Shown piece by piece: positions 1-5,405 of a stretch of 5,405 nt of DNA. The notes under the pieces were generated by a model, which saw only the letters and a program-made list of their open reading frames with translations, ran no database searches and had not been told where the DNA came from. The DNA is taken from NCBI GenBank assembly GCA_046050405.1, contig JBJOPY010000173.1:1-5405 (forward strand). The letters are read 5' to 3'. The position numbers were made by a program, and so were the translations under genes. How positions within the stretch are numbered: the stretch's first letter is position 1; each line of letters begins with the position of its first letter. The stretch comes from JADKCL01 sp046050405 (GTDB taxonomy: Bacteria; Bacteroidota; Bacteroidia; J057; JADKCL01).

Positions 1-369
1 GAAGGGCCGCATGGCATCTCCCCCCTCGCCAACGGGAAGAGCCGTGTGCCCTTGGAGGCTGGGATGATCATCTCCAACGAGCCCGGCTACTACGCGCCTG
101 GCCAGTTCGGCATCCGAATAGAAAACCTCCTCCTGTGTACCGAAGGGCCGACCACGGCCAACGGGAAGTTTCTCCAGTTCGAGACCCTCAGCCTGTTTCC
201 GATCGAGGCCACGATGATTGACTGGCCCCTGCTGACGAAAGGGGAGGCGGAGTGGCTTCGCACTTACCATGAGGAGGTGCTGCGGCGGCTCAGTCCACTG
301 CTGAATGAACCCGAGGTGGCTTGGCTGCAAGCGAAATGCATGCCCTATGTTCCGCACCTGAATCCCTGA
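1..369 (+). CDS. Xaa-Pro aminopeptidase (peptidase family M24B), C-terminal part, 5' truncated by window edge
   Basis: This is the last 122 codons of a metallo-aminopeptidase that removes N-terminal residues preceding proline. The frame is open from base 1 and ends at TGA 367-369. Two family signatures are visible. EGPHGIS at residues 1-7 matches the HEGP-x-GIS segment, with its catalytic His just outside the window. SNEPGYY (residues 25-31) and GIRIEN (37-42) supply the last two metal-ligand glutamates, E27 and E41, whose spacing of 14 matches that seen in eukaryotic aminopeptidase P. The tail after residue 55 (FETLSLFPIE, then EWLRTYHEEV, then a final VAWLQ) matches the short C-terminal domain found in the aminopeptidase P/XPNPEP1-like subgroup and not in methionine aminopeptidase or prolidase. 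It is therefore probably a cytosolic di-metal enzyme. The N-terminal domains cannot be judged. The next gene is convergent, so this is the last gene of its transcription unit. Confidence 0.93.
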   Translation, partial: EGPHGISPLANGKSRVPLEAGMIISNEPGYYAPGQFGIRIENLLLCTEGPTTANGKFLQFETLSLFPIEATMIDWPLLTKGEAEWLRTYHEEVLRRLSPLLNEPEVAWLQAKCMPYVPHLNP

Positions 370-404
370 CTCCTTCGGACGGTGAGGCCATCGTCGGAGT
401 CAGG
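365..404 (+). terminator. Stem-loop overlapping the aminopeptidase stop codon
   Basis: CCTGACTCC (365-373) and GGAGTCAGG (396-404) are perfect 9-bp inverted repeats. Inside them, GACGGTG (378-384) pairs with CATCGTC (389-395), with one G-U pair, and closes an AGGC loop. Only TTCG (374-377) is left as a one-sided bulge. The result is about 16 bp of stem beginning before the TGA stop at 367-369. No T-tract follows (TTGGGCGAAGG), so it is not a classical intrinsic terminator. It could be a U-less terminator, a 3'-end stabiliser or a barrier between convergent transcripts. The structure is seen directly; the function is inferred. Confidence 0.4.
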
Positions 405-570
405 TTGGGCGAAGGACGATGCCGGGAAAACAGGAACTCTCGTATGAAACCCGTACTACTCCCCATCATGAGCGGTAGCCAGGAGAACCCAAGGGCGGGA
501 AGATGAGAGGCGGTCTGGGAGAAGCGGGAGCCGGACATCTCGGCATGGTCTCGTTGCTATAGGTCGGATC

Positions 571-1227
571 CTAGCCGTTTTTAAAGAAGTTCTCGTCACG
601 CTCGGCCAAGATGACCCAAACGGTAGAACTCTTTCCCCCACGGAGATAGGTGATCTTGATCTTGTCCCCTGCCTTCTTCCGGCTGATGATTTCCGTCAAG
701 TCCGTGATTCTTAATAACTCCCTGCCGTCAGCTTGTGTGATGATGTCTCCCATTTTCAGGCCAGCCCTGGAGGCTGGAGTACCCGGTTCCACCTTTGTGA
801 TGTGGCTCCCGACAGCAGGCCCGAACACCATCTCATAGTGAACGCCCAGGAAGGCCGTCTTCCTCTCCGCGGAAGGTGGTGTAGGATCGGAGATTGCCTG
901 TGAATTGACGATGTTACCGTTCTCGTCCGCCTGTTTGTGATTCACGCTCGCTTCCCGACCCTCCATCGGGGTTGTAAGAATGGAACCATCGCCTGGTTTG
1001 CTGTACAAAAGCGATGGATCCACGACCTCTGAGGAAGGTTTTCCTTCCTGGAGCTCCGGGTAATGACCATCGATCGGCTGGTGCGACATTTTACGCACGC
1101 TCTCGTCCGAACGTTGGGCATTTGCCCATTCAGGCTTCCCAAAGGCAATCAAGGCAAGGATGAACAGCAGGACATGGTTTCTCATTCGACTTGGCTTTGA
1201 TCCACGAAATTCTTCATCGAGTGCCAT
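571..1227 (-). CDS. Secreted PDZ-domain protein, no protease domain
   Basis: This encodes a 218-aa protein of unknown specific role. A hydrophobic segment at residues 18-29 (HVLLFILALIAF) followed by ANA|Q at 35-38 reads as a Sec signal peptide with signal peptidase I cleavage, so the protein should be exported to the periplasm or outside. Residues 38-120 are polar, rich in Pro, Ser and Glu, and look like a flexible linker. Residues 125-210 form one PDZ domain of the DegP/RseP/CtpA type: LGV at 127-129, VEPGTPASRAGLKMGDII at 146-163, a DLTEIIS helix, then GDKIKITYLRGGK. There is no trypsin-like, S41 or M50 catalytic domain, so it probably acts as a binding or adaptor module. ATG 1227 was chosen because AAGAGGA lies 3 nt upstream. 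GTG 1245 (224 aa) and ATG 1185 (a more classical signal peptide, but no clear ribosome site) are alternatives. The stop is TAG at 571-573. Confidence 0.82.
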   Translation of the reverse strand: MALDEEFRGSKPSRMRNHVLLFILALIAFGKPEWANAQRSDESVRKMSHQPIDGHYPELQEGKPSSEVVDPSLLYSKPGDGSILTTPMEGREASVNHKQADENGNIVNSQAISDPTPPSAERKTAFLGVHYEMVFGPAVGSHITKVEPGTPASRAGLKMGDIITQADGRELLRITDLTEIISRKKAGDKIKITYLRGGKSSTVWVILAERDENFFKNG

Positions 1228-1230
1228 GAT

Positions 1231-1237
1231 TCCTCTT
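1231..1237 (-). promoter_or_regulatory. Ribosome binding site for the PDZ protein, decides start 1227
   Basis: On the minus strand the sequence reads AAGAGGA-ATC-ATG, a good purine-rich Shine-Dalgarno match close to ATG 1227. Nothing comparable lies before the alternative ATG at 1185. The alternative GTG at 1245 has only a GGTGA-like stretch. Confidence 0.55.
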
Positions 1238-1245
1238 GCTCTCAC

Positions 1246-1753
1246 GTTTCACCAAACTCATAGCTGGACATTTCCAACTGTCCGATGCAGGAATTTTAAC
1301 TTCCAGTGGTGTTGAAATCATCCTGAACCGAAGACAATGCTGTACGTCCATCAATGGGATTACGGCAAAAACAGCAGAATGGTTAGGGATCACTCTATCC
1401 CCCAGCGAATATGCCTTGCTTCTTTCAACGTAAGGTGCTTAACCTGACCTTCGGAACCGCCTCCAACGAGGCATCCGTCTCCGGCCACCTGGAAATCCCA
1501 CTCCTACCCTAAGATGGAAGGGTGCTGCGAACTGGCAGTGCGGGATGGACAGCCACAGAAAGATTCGCTGCTTCAGGGGGATCCAGGCTTGGTTCTTTTC
1601 CGGGATCCCCGGAAGTACCCGGAGGCGGAGAAGGGGCTTTACTACCACTTTGCGAGAACAGCTCTCGATCCCTTTTTCGCAATCCTCCTCTTCGACGACG
1701 AGCCGAAGAAGCAGAACCGCAAATCCAGTCCACCCATTTGTGGAATCCTTGCA
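1246..1753. other. 508-bp region without a convincing gene
   Basis: This is the interval between the 3' end of the hydrolase gene and the PDZ gene, both on the minus strand. Positions 1246-1440 presumably hold the PDZ gene's promoter and leader, but I find no clear -35/-10 pair. A small inverted repeat, GGACA (1266-1270)/TGTCC (1279-1283), lies in the leader. Positions 1438-1768 contain plus-strand frames with protein-like composition: one ending at TAA 1510-1512, then an 84-codon ATG frame 1514-1768. Neither has a ribosome binding site, a recognised domain or a confident start. GGGGATCC (1577-1584) and GGATCCCC (1603-1610) form an 8-bp inverted repeat with an 18-nt loop. It could be plain intergenic DNA or the remnant of a decayed gene. 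Confidence 0.5.
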
Positions 1754-2434
1754 CTAGATCTCGAATGACTTCCCGATCTCGGGCAATATCAGCGTGGCTC
1801 CCTTTTTCCGGAAGGCCTCCTTTGCAGCGGCATGGTCGATGACGATGTAAGGGAAGGTGTCAAAATGGACGCCAACCACTTTTTCGCAACGAAGCATCTT
1901 GGCGGCTCTTGCACCGTCTTCGAAGCCCATGGTGTAGTTGTCACCGACGGGGAGCACCACAAAGTCAAATTCATGATGCTTGCCCCATAGCTTCATGTCC
2001 TGGGTCAGTGCGGTGTCACCTGCATAGTAGAAGGTTCCATCGACCGTATCGATGACGAAGCCTCCCGGATTTCCACCGTAAGCGCCGTCAGGAAAGCTGC
2101 TGCTGTGGATGGCATGGACGTATTTCACCGAACCGAAATCAAATTTCCATTGGCCACCGTGGTTCATGGCGTGTACCTTCGTGACACCTTGACCTTGAAG
2201 CCAGGTGATGATTTCATAATTGGAGATGCAGGTCGCCCCCGTCTGCTTGGCAATCACGAGGGCATCGCCCACATGATCGCCATGTGCATGCGTCACGAGG
2301 ATGTAGTCCGCTGGGATGGTGTCCAGCTGGATGCCCGTTGCAAGCGGATTGCCGGAGATGAAGGGGTCGAAGAGAAGGGTTCGTCCACCTACCTCGATCG
2401 CGAAGCACGCGTGTCCGTAGTATTTGAAGATCAT
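1754..2434 (-). CDS. Metal-dependent hydrolase, UPF0173/YtkL family (metallo-beta-lactamase fold)
   Basis: This encodes a 226-aa cytosolic protein of the metallo-beta-lactamase superfamily. Its length and motifs fit UPF0173 (B. subtilis YtkL-like), whose substrate is not established. Visible features are the N-terminal MIFKYYGHACFAIE strand, D23 in LLFDPFISGN, and the zinc motif THAHGDH with H49, H51, D53 and H54. H110 lies in AIHSSS, D140 in YYAGDTAL and H190 in the HFDTFP segment characteristic of this family. Thus the full set of expected metal ligands is present. The frame stays open upstream to 2545, but ATG 2434 matches the conserved family N-terminus and is preceded by AAGG with 8-nt spacing, so the extra 37 residues are rejected. 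The stop is TAG at 1754-1756. It is divergent from the flavoprotein gene starting at 2569, which may mean shared regulation, though no common pathway is evident. Confidence 0.92.
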   Translation of the reverse strand: MIFKYYGHACFAIEVGGRTLLFDPFISGNPLATGIQLDTIPADYILVTHAHGDHVGDALVIAKQTGATCISNYEIITWLQGQGVTKVHAMNHGGQWKFDFGSVKYVHAIHSSSFPDGAYGGNPGGFVIDTVDGTFYYAGDTALTQDMKLWGKHHEFDFVVLPVGDNYTMGFEDGARAAKMLRCEKVVGVHFDTFPYIVIDHAAAKEAFRKKGATLILPEIGKSFEI

Positions 2435-2440
2435 CTGAGG

Positions 2441-2448
2441 TACCTTAT
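2441..2448 (-). promoter_or_regulatory. Ribosome binding site of the UPF0173 hydrolase
   Basis: The minus strand reads ATAAGGTA followed by CCTCAG and ATG 2434. AGG lies 8 nt from the start, a standard Shine-Dalgarno distance. It supports the short, family-consistent start over the upstream in-frame codon at 2545. Confidence 0.6.
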
Positions 2449-2552
2449 GAGTGAAAGAAGCTTGGTTCCCGGTCCCTTGAGTCTGGCAAGACTCGGATTC
2501 AGGGATGTAAAAATACCGATTTCTGCAAAATTCAAAAACAATCAAGGCCCTT
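2449..2552. promoter_or_regulatory. Divergent promoter region between the hydrolase and the flavoprotein genes
   Basis: Both genes must be transcribed outward from this interval, unless driven from further away. The half nearer the flavoprotein (about 2505-2540) is markedly AT-rich (TGTAAAAATACC, GCAAAATTCAAAAACAATC), unlike the surrounding sequence, as expected for promoters. Individual -35/-10 hexamers are too weak to assign: TGTAAAAA at 2506-2513 is a possible plus-strand extended -10. The GAGTCT/AGACTC dyad at 2479-2494 lies beside this patch. Confidence 0.4.
2479..2494. repeat. Perfect dyad GAGTCT-GGCA-AGACTC in the divergent intergenic region
   Basis: GAGTCT (2479-2484) and AGACTC (2489-2494) are perfect inverted repeats around GGCA, extendable by two wobble pairs if transcribed. 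The position between two divergent starts and the 16-bp symmetric layout would suit a dimeric repressor operator or a leader hairpin. No regulator gene is in the window and the motif is not one I recognise, so the role is inference. Confidence 0.4.
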
Positions 2553-2568
2553 GGAAAGTCATCCCTAT

Positions 2569-3153
2569 ATGAATTTCACCGTCATTTCTGGCACCAATCG
2601 GCCAGCCAGCCTGAGCCTGAAGGTATCAGGAATCATTCGGAACTTGTTGGCAGAGAGAGGCCTTCATTCTGAATTGATCGATCTTTGCCAGCTGCCGCAA
2701 GACATTGCGTTCTCGTACCTGGATACCGGGAATTCCTTGGGATTCGCGCCCTACCAAGCAATCGTGGACAAGAGTACCCACTTCGTCTTCGTAGCCCCCG
2801 AATACAATGGGAGCATCCCGGGGATCCTCAAGATATTCATCGATGCCTGTGATTATCCGGGAAGCTTCCGGGGAAAATCCGCTGCATTGATCGGAATCGC
2901 AGCGGGGAGGAATGGAAATCAGGCGGGCATCCATCATCTTCAGGAAATTCTGCAATACTTCGGAGTGAACGTGTACCCCGGGAAGATTCACCTGGGGCGT
3001 ATCCGCCAGAGGTTGCTCCCAGAGGGCGGATTCTCAGACCAAGCAGACGAAGGGCAGCTACGCGAGGCAGTGGCGGGGTATCTAGGACACTCGGGGTACG
3101 GATCCTTGGGGAGCTATACCGATGTACATTCCCTAGAATTCAGGAATACATGA
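2569..3153 (+). CDS. NADPH-dependent FMN reductase-family flavoprotein
   Basis: This encodes a 194-aa cytosolic protein with a flavodoxin-like fold of the FMN_red family (azoreductase, chromate and quinone reductase relatives), which bind FMN and use NAD(P)H to reduce flavin, quinones or other acceptors. The phosphate-binding loop SGTNRPASLS is at residues 7-16, after the first beta strand (FTVI). PEYNGSIPG at 77-85 is the highly conserved isoalloxazine-contacting loop, followed by the helix ILKIFIDAC. AAGRNGN at 111-117 is the third loop, followed by the HHLQEILQYFGVNVYP segment typical of the family. ATG 2569 fits the family N-terminus, with GGAAAG about 10 nt upstream; an in-frame TTG at 2551 would add six residues that do not look conserved. 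The C-terminal residues after about 170 are a low-complexity Gly/Ser-rich tail. The physiological acceptor cannot be told from sequence. It has no same-strand partner on either side. Confidence 0.9.
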   Translation: MNFTVISGTNRPASLSLKVSGIIRNLLAERGLHSELIDLCQLPQDIAFSYLDTGNSLGFAPYQAIVDKSTHFVFVAPEYNGSIPGILKIFIDACDYPGSFRGKSAALIGIAAGRNGNQAGIHHLQEILQYFGVNVYPGKIHLGRIRQRLLPEGGFSDQADEGQLREAVAGYLGHSGYGSLGSYTDVHSLEFRNT

Positions 3154-3437
3154 TTTCTACACATCCCATCTCCGTCAAGGACGTACTGCATCCCTGACAT
3201 TCAAGCCATCCCTCGGCATACAACCCTACAACTTCTAGCCTAGCAAGGCACCGTATGCCCTACCTTCCCACCATCGCGGCGTCCCATGCTGAGGAGTTTG
3301 CCATTTTTAGTATGGGCTGCCCATTTGATTCGCCCTCGGTGGAGTGATCTCCGGCCGGCAATCTCCCACGGACTTCCTAGGGTACGGGTTATGCTTCGGC
3401 CCTGATGGCCGTAGGTTCAGGGACAGAATGACGTTGA
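3154..3437. other. Convergent intergenic region with several inverted repeats
   Basis: This interval lies between the 3' ends of the flavoprotein and gcvP. It has no plausible gene. It holds GGCATAC (3215-3221)/GTATGCC (3253-3259) enclosing a smaller GCCT-AGCA-AGGC hairpin (3238-3249), and ATGGGC-T-GCCCAT (3312-3324). It also holds the palindrome CCGGCCGG (3351-3358), and two mutually exclusive stems near the gcvP end, CGGCC/GGCCG (3397-3411) and CCCTGA/TCAGGG (3400-3422). None is followed by a proper T-tract in the expected direction, so terminators for both genes are plausible but not assigned. Confidence 0.5.
3397..3422 (-). terminator. Possible 3'-end hairpin of gcvP
   Basis: Starting 15 bp past the gcvP stop on the minus strand, two overlapping stems are possible: CCCTGA/TCAGGG at 3400-3405 and 3417-3422, or CGGCC/GGCCG at 3397-3401 and 3407-3411. 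They cannot form together. No U-run follows, so an intrinsic terminator is only a weak suggestion. Confidence 0.25.
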
Positions 3438-5405
3438 TCAGACCGCGTACTCTGCCACTGGCGGACAGGTGCAGACGAGGTTGCGGTCGCCATAGCTGTT
3501 GTCGATCCTTGCCACCGAGGGCCAGAGCTTGTTGTGGGTGACATAGGAATAAGGGAAGGCTGCCTTCTGACGCGAGTAGGCATGGTTCCACGCATCGGCT
3601 GTCACCACTTGCATCGTATGCGGGGAATTCAGGAGGACATTGTCCTCCAGGCTTGCCCTTCCTTCCTCGATCTCACGGATCTCCTCGCGTATGCCCAGCA
3701 TGGCTGCGATGAACTTGTCGAGTTCATGCTTGCTTTCACTTTCCGTTGGCTCGATCATGAGTGTCCCCGCGACCGGGAAGCTCACGGTGGGGGCATGGTA
3801 GCCATAGTCCATGAGGCGCTTGGCGACATCCCCTGCCTCGATGTGCGTGGCTTGCTTCCACTGGCGGAAGTCCATGATGAATTCATGGGCGACACGTCCG
3901 TTGGATCCCACATAGAGGATGGGGAATTCCTTTTCCAGCTGCGTTTTGAGGTAATTGGCGTTGAGGATGGCATACTTGGTGGCATTGGTCATGCCGTCCG
4001 GGCCGAGCATGCGGATGTAGCCATAGGAGATCAGGAGGATGAGGGCGGAGCCCCATGGCGCTGCGGACACCGCCGAAATGGCCTTCTCGCCGCCCGTTTC
4101 TTGGAATGCATGCCCCGGGAGGTAAGGTGCGAGCTTCTGGACCACGCAGATGGGCCCCATGCCGGGACCGCCGCCACCATGCGGGATCGCGAAGGTCTTG
4201 TGCAGGTTCAGGTGGCAGACGTCGGCACCGATGGAGGCGGGATTGGTGAGGCCCACCTGGGCATTCATGTTGGCGCCATCCATGTAAACGAGGCCGCCAT
4301 GGTCGTGAATGAGCTGGCAAATCTCACGAATGCTCTCCTCGAAGACACCGTGGGTGGAAGGATAGGTGACCATGAGTCCTGCCAGCTGATCCCTGTGCTC
4401 GATGGCTTTCTGGCGGAGGGCTTCCACCTGGATGTTTCCCATGTCATCACATGGCGTCACGACCACCTCCATGCCGGCCATGACAGCACTGGCAGGATTG
4501 GTGCCATGTGCCGAGGCAGGAACCAGAACGATGTTCCGGTGCTTGTCACCCCGGTCGAGATGGTAGGCTCGTATGACCATGAGGCCGGCATATTCACCTT
4601 GTGCCCCCGAGTTTGGCTGGAGGGAAGTGGCTGCGAATCCCGTGATCTCGGCGAGGTACTTTTCGAGTTCTTGGACGATCTGCGCATAGCCCGCCGCTTG
4701 CCCGATTGGAGCGAAGGGGTGCATTCCCGCCCACTGGGGCCATGTCAAGGGAAGCAGCTCCGCCGCCGCATTCAGCTTCATCGTGCAGCTGCCGAGGGGG
4801 ATCATGCTGGTGGTCAGAGACAGATCCCGGTTTTCCAGACGCTTGATGTAGCGCATCAGTTCGCTCTCGCTGTGGTAGCGGTGGAAGACTTCATGGGTCA
4901 GGAAGGTGCTCTCGCGTTCCAGATGCTCAGGGTAGATCAGGCGCAGATCTGCCACAGCCTCCTGCAGGTTGGTGGAGGGGCGGGTCATGTCTGCGGCGGC
5001 TGCGAAAGCCGCGAGGAGGCTGTGGACGTCGTCCGGGGAATGCGTTTCATCCAATGCAATGCTGACCTCTGAATCGTTGATGAACCGGAGATTGATGCGG
5101 CGGGATTCAGCCTCTGAACGGAGCCTGTCCGCCGATACGCCGCCTAGTTTCACATGGATGGTATCGAAAAAGAGCTTGTTCACCTGGGTGAAGCCGATCT
5201 TCTCCAGCTCACTTGCAGTGAGGCGAGCGAGTGCGTGTACCCGCATGGCAATGGCACGGAGGCCATCCGGGCCATGGTACACGGCATACATTCCGGCCAT
5301 GATGGCCAGCAGGGCCTGTGCCGTACAGATGTTCGAGGTGGCTTTCTCCCGCTTGATGTGCTGCTCACGGGTCTGGAGCGCCATGCGGAGTGCGTTATTG
5401 CCCTG
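3438..5405 (-). CDS. gcvP: Glycine dehydrogenase (decarboxylating), P protein of the glycine cleavage system; 5' end outside window
   Basis: This PLP enzyme decarboxylates glycine and passes the aminomethyl group to the lipoyl arm of GcvH, feeding 5,10-methylene-tetrahydrofolate production. The 655 visible codons are roughly the last two thirds of a single-chain (fused alpha-beta) P protein of about 950 residues. The frame continues in to the window edge as QGNNALRMALQTREQH, matching the family interior, so the Met at 5384 is not the start. Residue numbers below count from that Met. Key segments are REQHIKREKATSNICTAQ (6-23), MIPLGSCTMKLN (194-205), QPNSGAQGEYAGL (256-268), SAHGTNPASA (291-300), MDGANMNAQVG (368-378) and LNLHKTFAIPHGGGGPGMG (392-410). 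K396 (codon 4197-4199) is the PLP-binding lysine and is followed by the glycine-rich loop. The C-terminus has the usual GDRNLVCTCPP. No internal stop or frameshift is seen. gcvT and gcvH are not downstream; they could lie upstream, since gcvP is often last in its operon. Confidence 0.98.
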   Translation of the reverse strand, partial: QGNNALRMALQTREQHIKREKATSNICTAQALLAIMAGMYAVYHGPDGLRAIAMRVHALARLTASELEKIGFTQVNKLFFDTIHVKLGGVSADRLRSEAESRRINLRFINDSEVSIALDETHSPDDVHSLLAAFAAAADMTRPSTNLQEAVADLRLIYPEHLERESTFLTHEVFHRYHSESELMRYIKRLENRDLSLTTSMIPLGSCTMKLNAAAELLPLTWPQWAGMHPFAPIGQAAGYAQIVQELEKYLAEITGFAATSLQPNSGAQGEYAGLMVIRAYHLDRGDKHRNIVLVPASAHGTNPASAVMAGMEVVVTPCDDMGNIQVEALRQKAIEHRDQLAGLMVTYPSTHGVFEESIREICQLIHDHGGLVYMDGANMNAQVGLTNPASIGADVCHLNLHKTFAIPHGGGGPGMGPICVVQKLAPYLPGHAFQETGGEKAISAVSAAPWGSALILLISYGYIRMLGPDGMTNATKYAILNANYLKTQLEKEFPILYVGSNGRVAHEFIMDFRQWKQATHIEAGDVAKRLMDYGYHAPTVSFPVAGTLMIEPTESESKHELDKFIAAMLGIREEIREIEEGRASLEDNVLLNSPHTMQVVTADAWNHAYSRQKAAFPYSYVTHNKLWPSVARIDNSYGDRNLVCTCPPVAEYAV

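Noticed and set aside
290..538. Short frames on both strands across the convergent gap after the aminopeptidase
   Set aside because: They overlap the end of the well-supported aminopeptidase or run through the hairpin region, and their composition is not protein-like.
1236..1433. 65-codon plus-strand open frame upstream of the PDZ gene
   Set aside because: It has no ribosome binding site or known motif, and it overlaps the leader and start region of the PDZ gene on the other strand.
1509..1754. Minus-strand frame starting at GTG 1754, overlapping the hydrolase stop (possible translational coupling)
   Set aside because: The protein is Arg/Pro/Ser-rich with no recognisable domain. It needs a GTG start and looks like a composition artefact.
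2435..2545. 37-residue N-terminal extension of the UPF0173 hydrolase
   Set aside because: The conserved family N-terminus begins at the Met encoded at 2434, which has its own Shine-Dalgarno sequence. The extension covers the promoter-like AT-rich stretch.
2105..2572. A 155-codon plus-strand open frame over the hydrolase gene and the divergent promoter
   Set aside because: It is mostly the antisense of the UPF0173 gene, with no recognisable domain. It would also run through the intergenic region and overlap the flavoprotein start.
3534..5072. A 512-codon plus-strand open frame opposite gcvP
   Set aside because: It is fully antisense to an intact, highly conserved gcvP reading frame. Its translation is rich in His, Gly, Asp and Val without any domain, as expected for the reverse reading of a GC-biased gene.
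1..5405. Mobile element, CRISPR array, tRNA or phage/defence island
   Set aside because: No regularly spaced direct repeats, transposase motifs, cloverleaf-like segments or defence domains are visible. All recognised genes are conserved chromosomal types.

Overview
The window is an ordinary bacterial chromosomal segment with five protein genes of conserved housekeeping or general-metabolism type, separated by fairly roomy intergenic spaces. I see no tRNA, rRNA, transposase, phage gene, CRISPR array or defence system. The single-chain glycine decarboxylase and a secreted PDZ protein with a typical Sec signal suggest a Gram-negative-type bacterium. A Verrucomicrobiota-like lineage would fit the gene set, but that is inference, because no marker gene in the window settles the taxonomy.

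Layout from left to right. Positions 1-369 (+) hold the C-terminal end of an M24B Xaa-Pro aminopeptidase, cut by the window edge. A strong hairpin at 365-404 overlaps its stop codon. Convergent to it, 571-1227 (-) encodes a secreted protein with one C-terminal PDZ domain and no protease domain. Positions 1228-1753 contain no convincing gene; they hold the leader of the PDZ gene and a stretch with protein-like but unsupported plus-strand reading frames. Positions 1754-2434 (-) encode a UPF0173/YtkL-type metallo-beta-lactamase-fold hydrolase. It is divergent from 2569-3153 (+), a small NADPH-dependent FMN reductase-family flavoprotein. The 134 bp between them are AT-rich in part and carry a perfect 6-bp dyad. 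Positions 3154-3437 are a convergent intergenic stretch with several inverted repeats. Positions 3438-5405 (-) hold most of gcvP, the P protein of the glycine cleavage system, with its N-terminal part beyond the right edge.

The genes do not form one pathway or operon: every adjacent gene pair is convergent or divergent except the PDZ/hydrolase pair, which share a strand but are separated by about 500 bp. GcvP serves one-carbon metabolism, the aminopeptidase serves peptide turnover, and the other three have general or unknown physiological roles. I found no evidence of a previously undescribed system. The most open questions are the 1246-1753 gap, the stop-codon hairpin and the dyad in the divergent promoter region.
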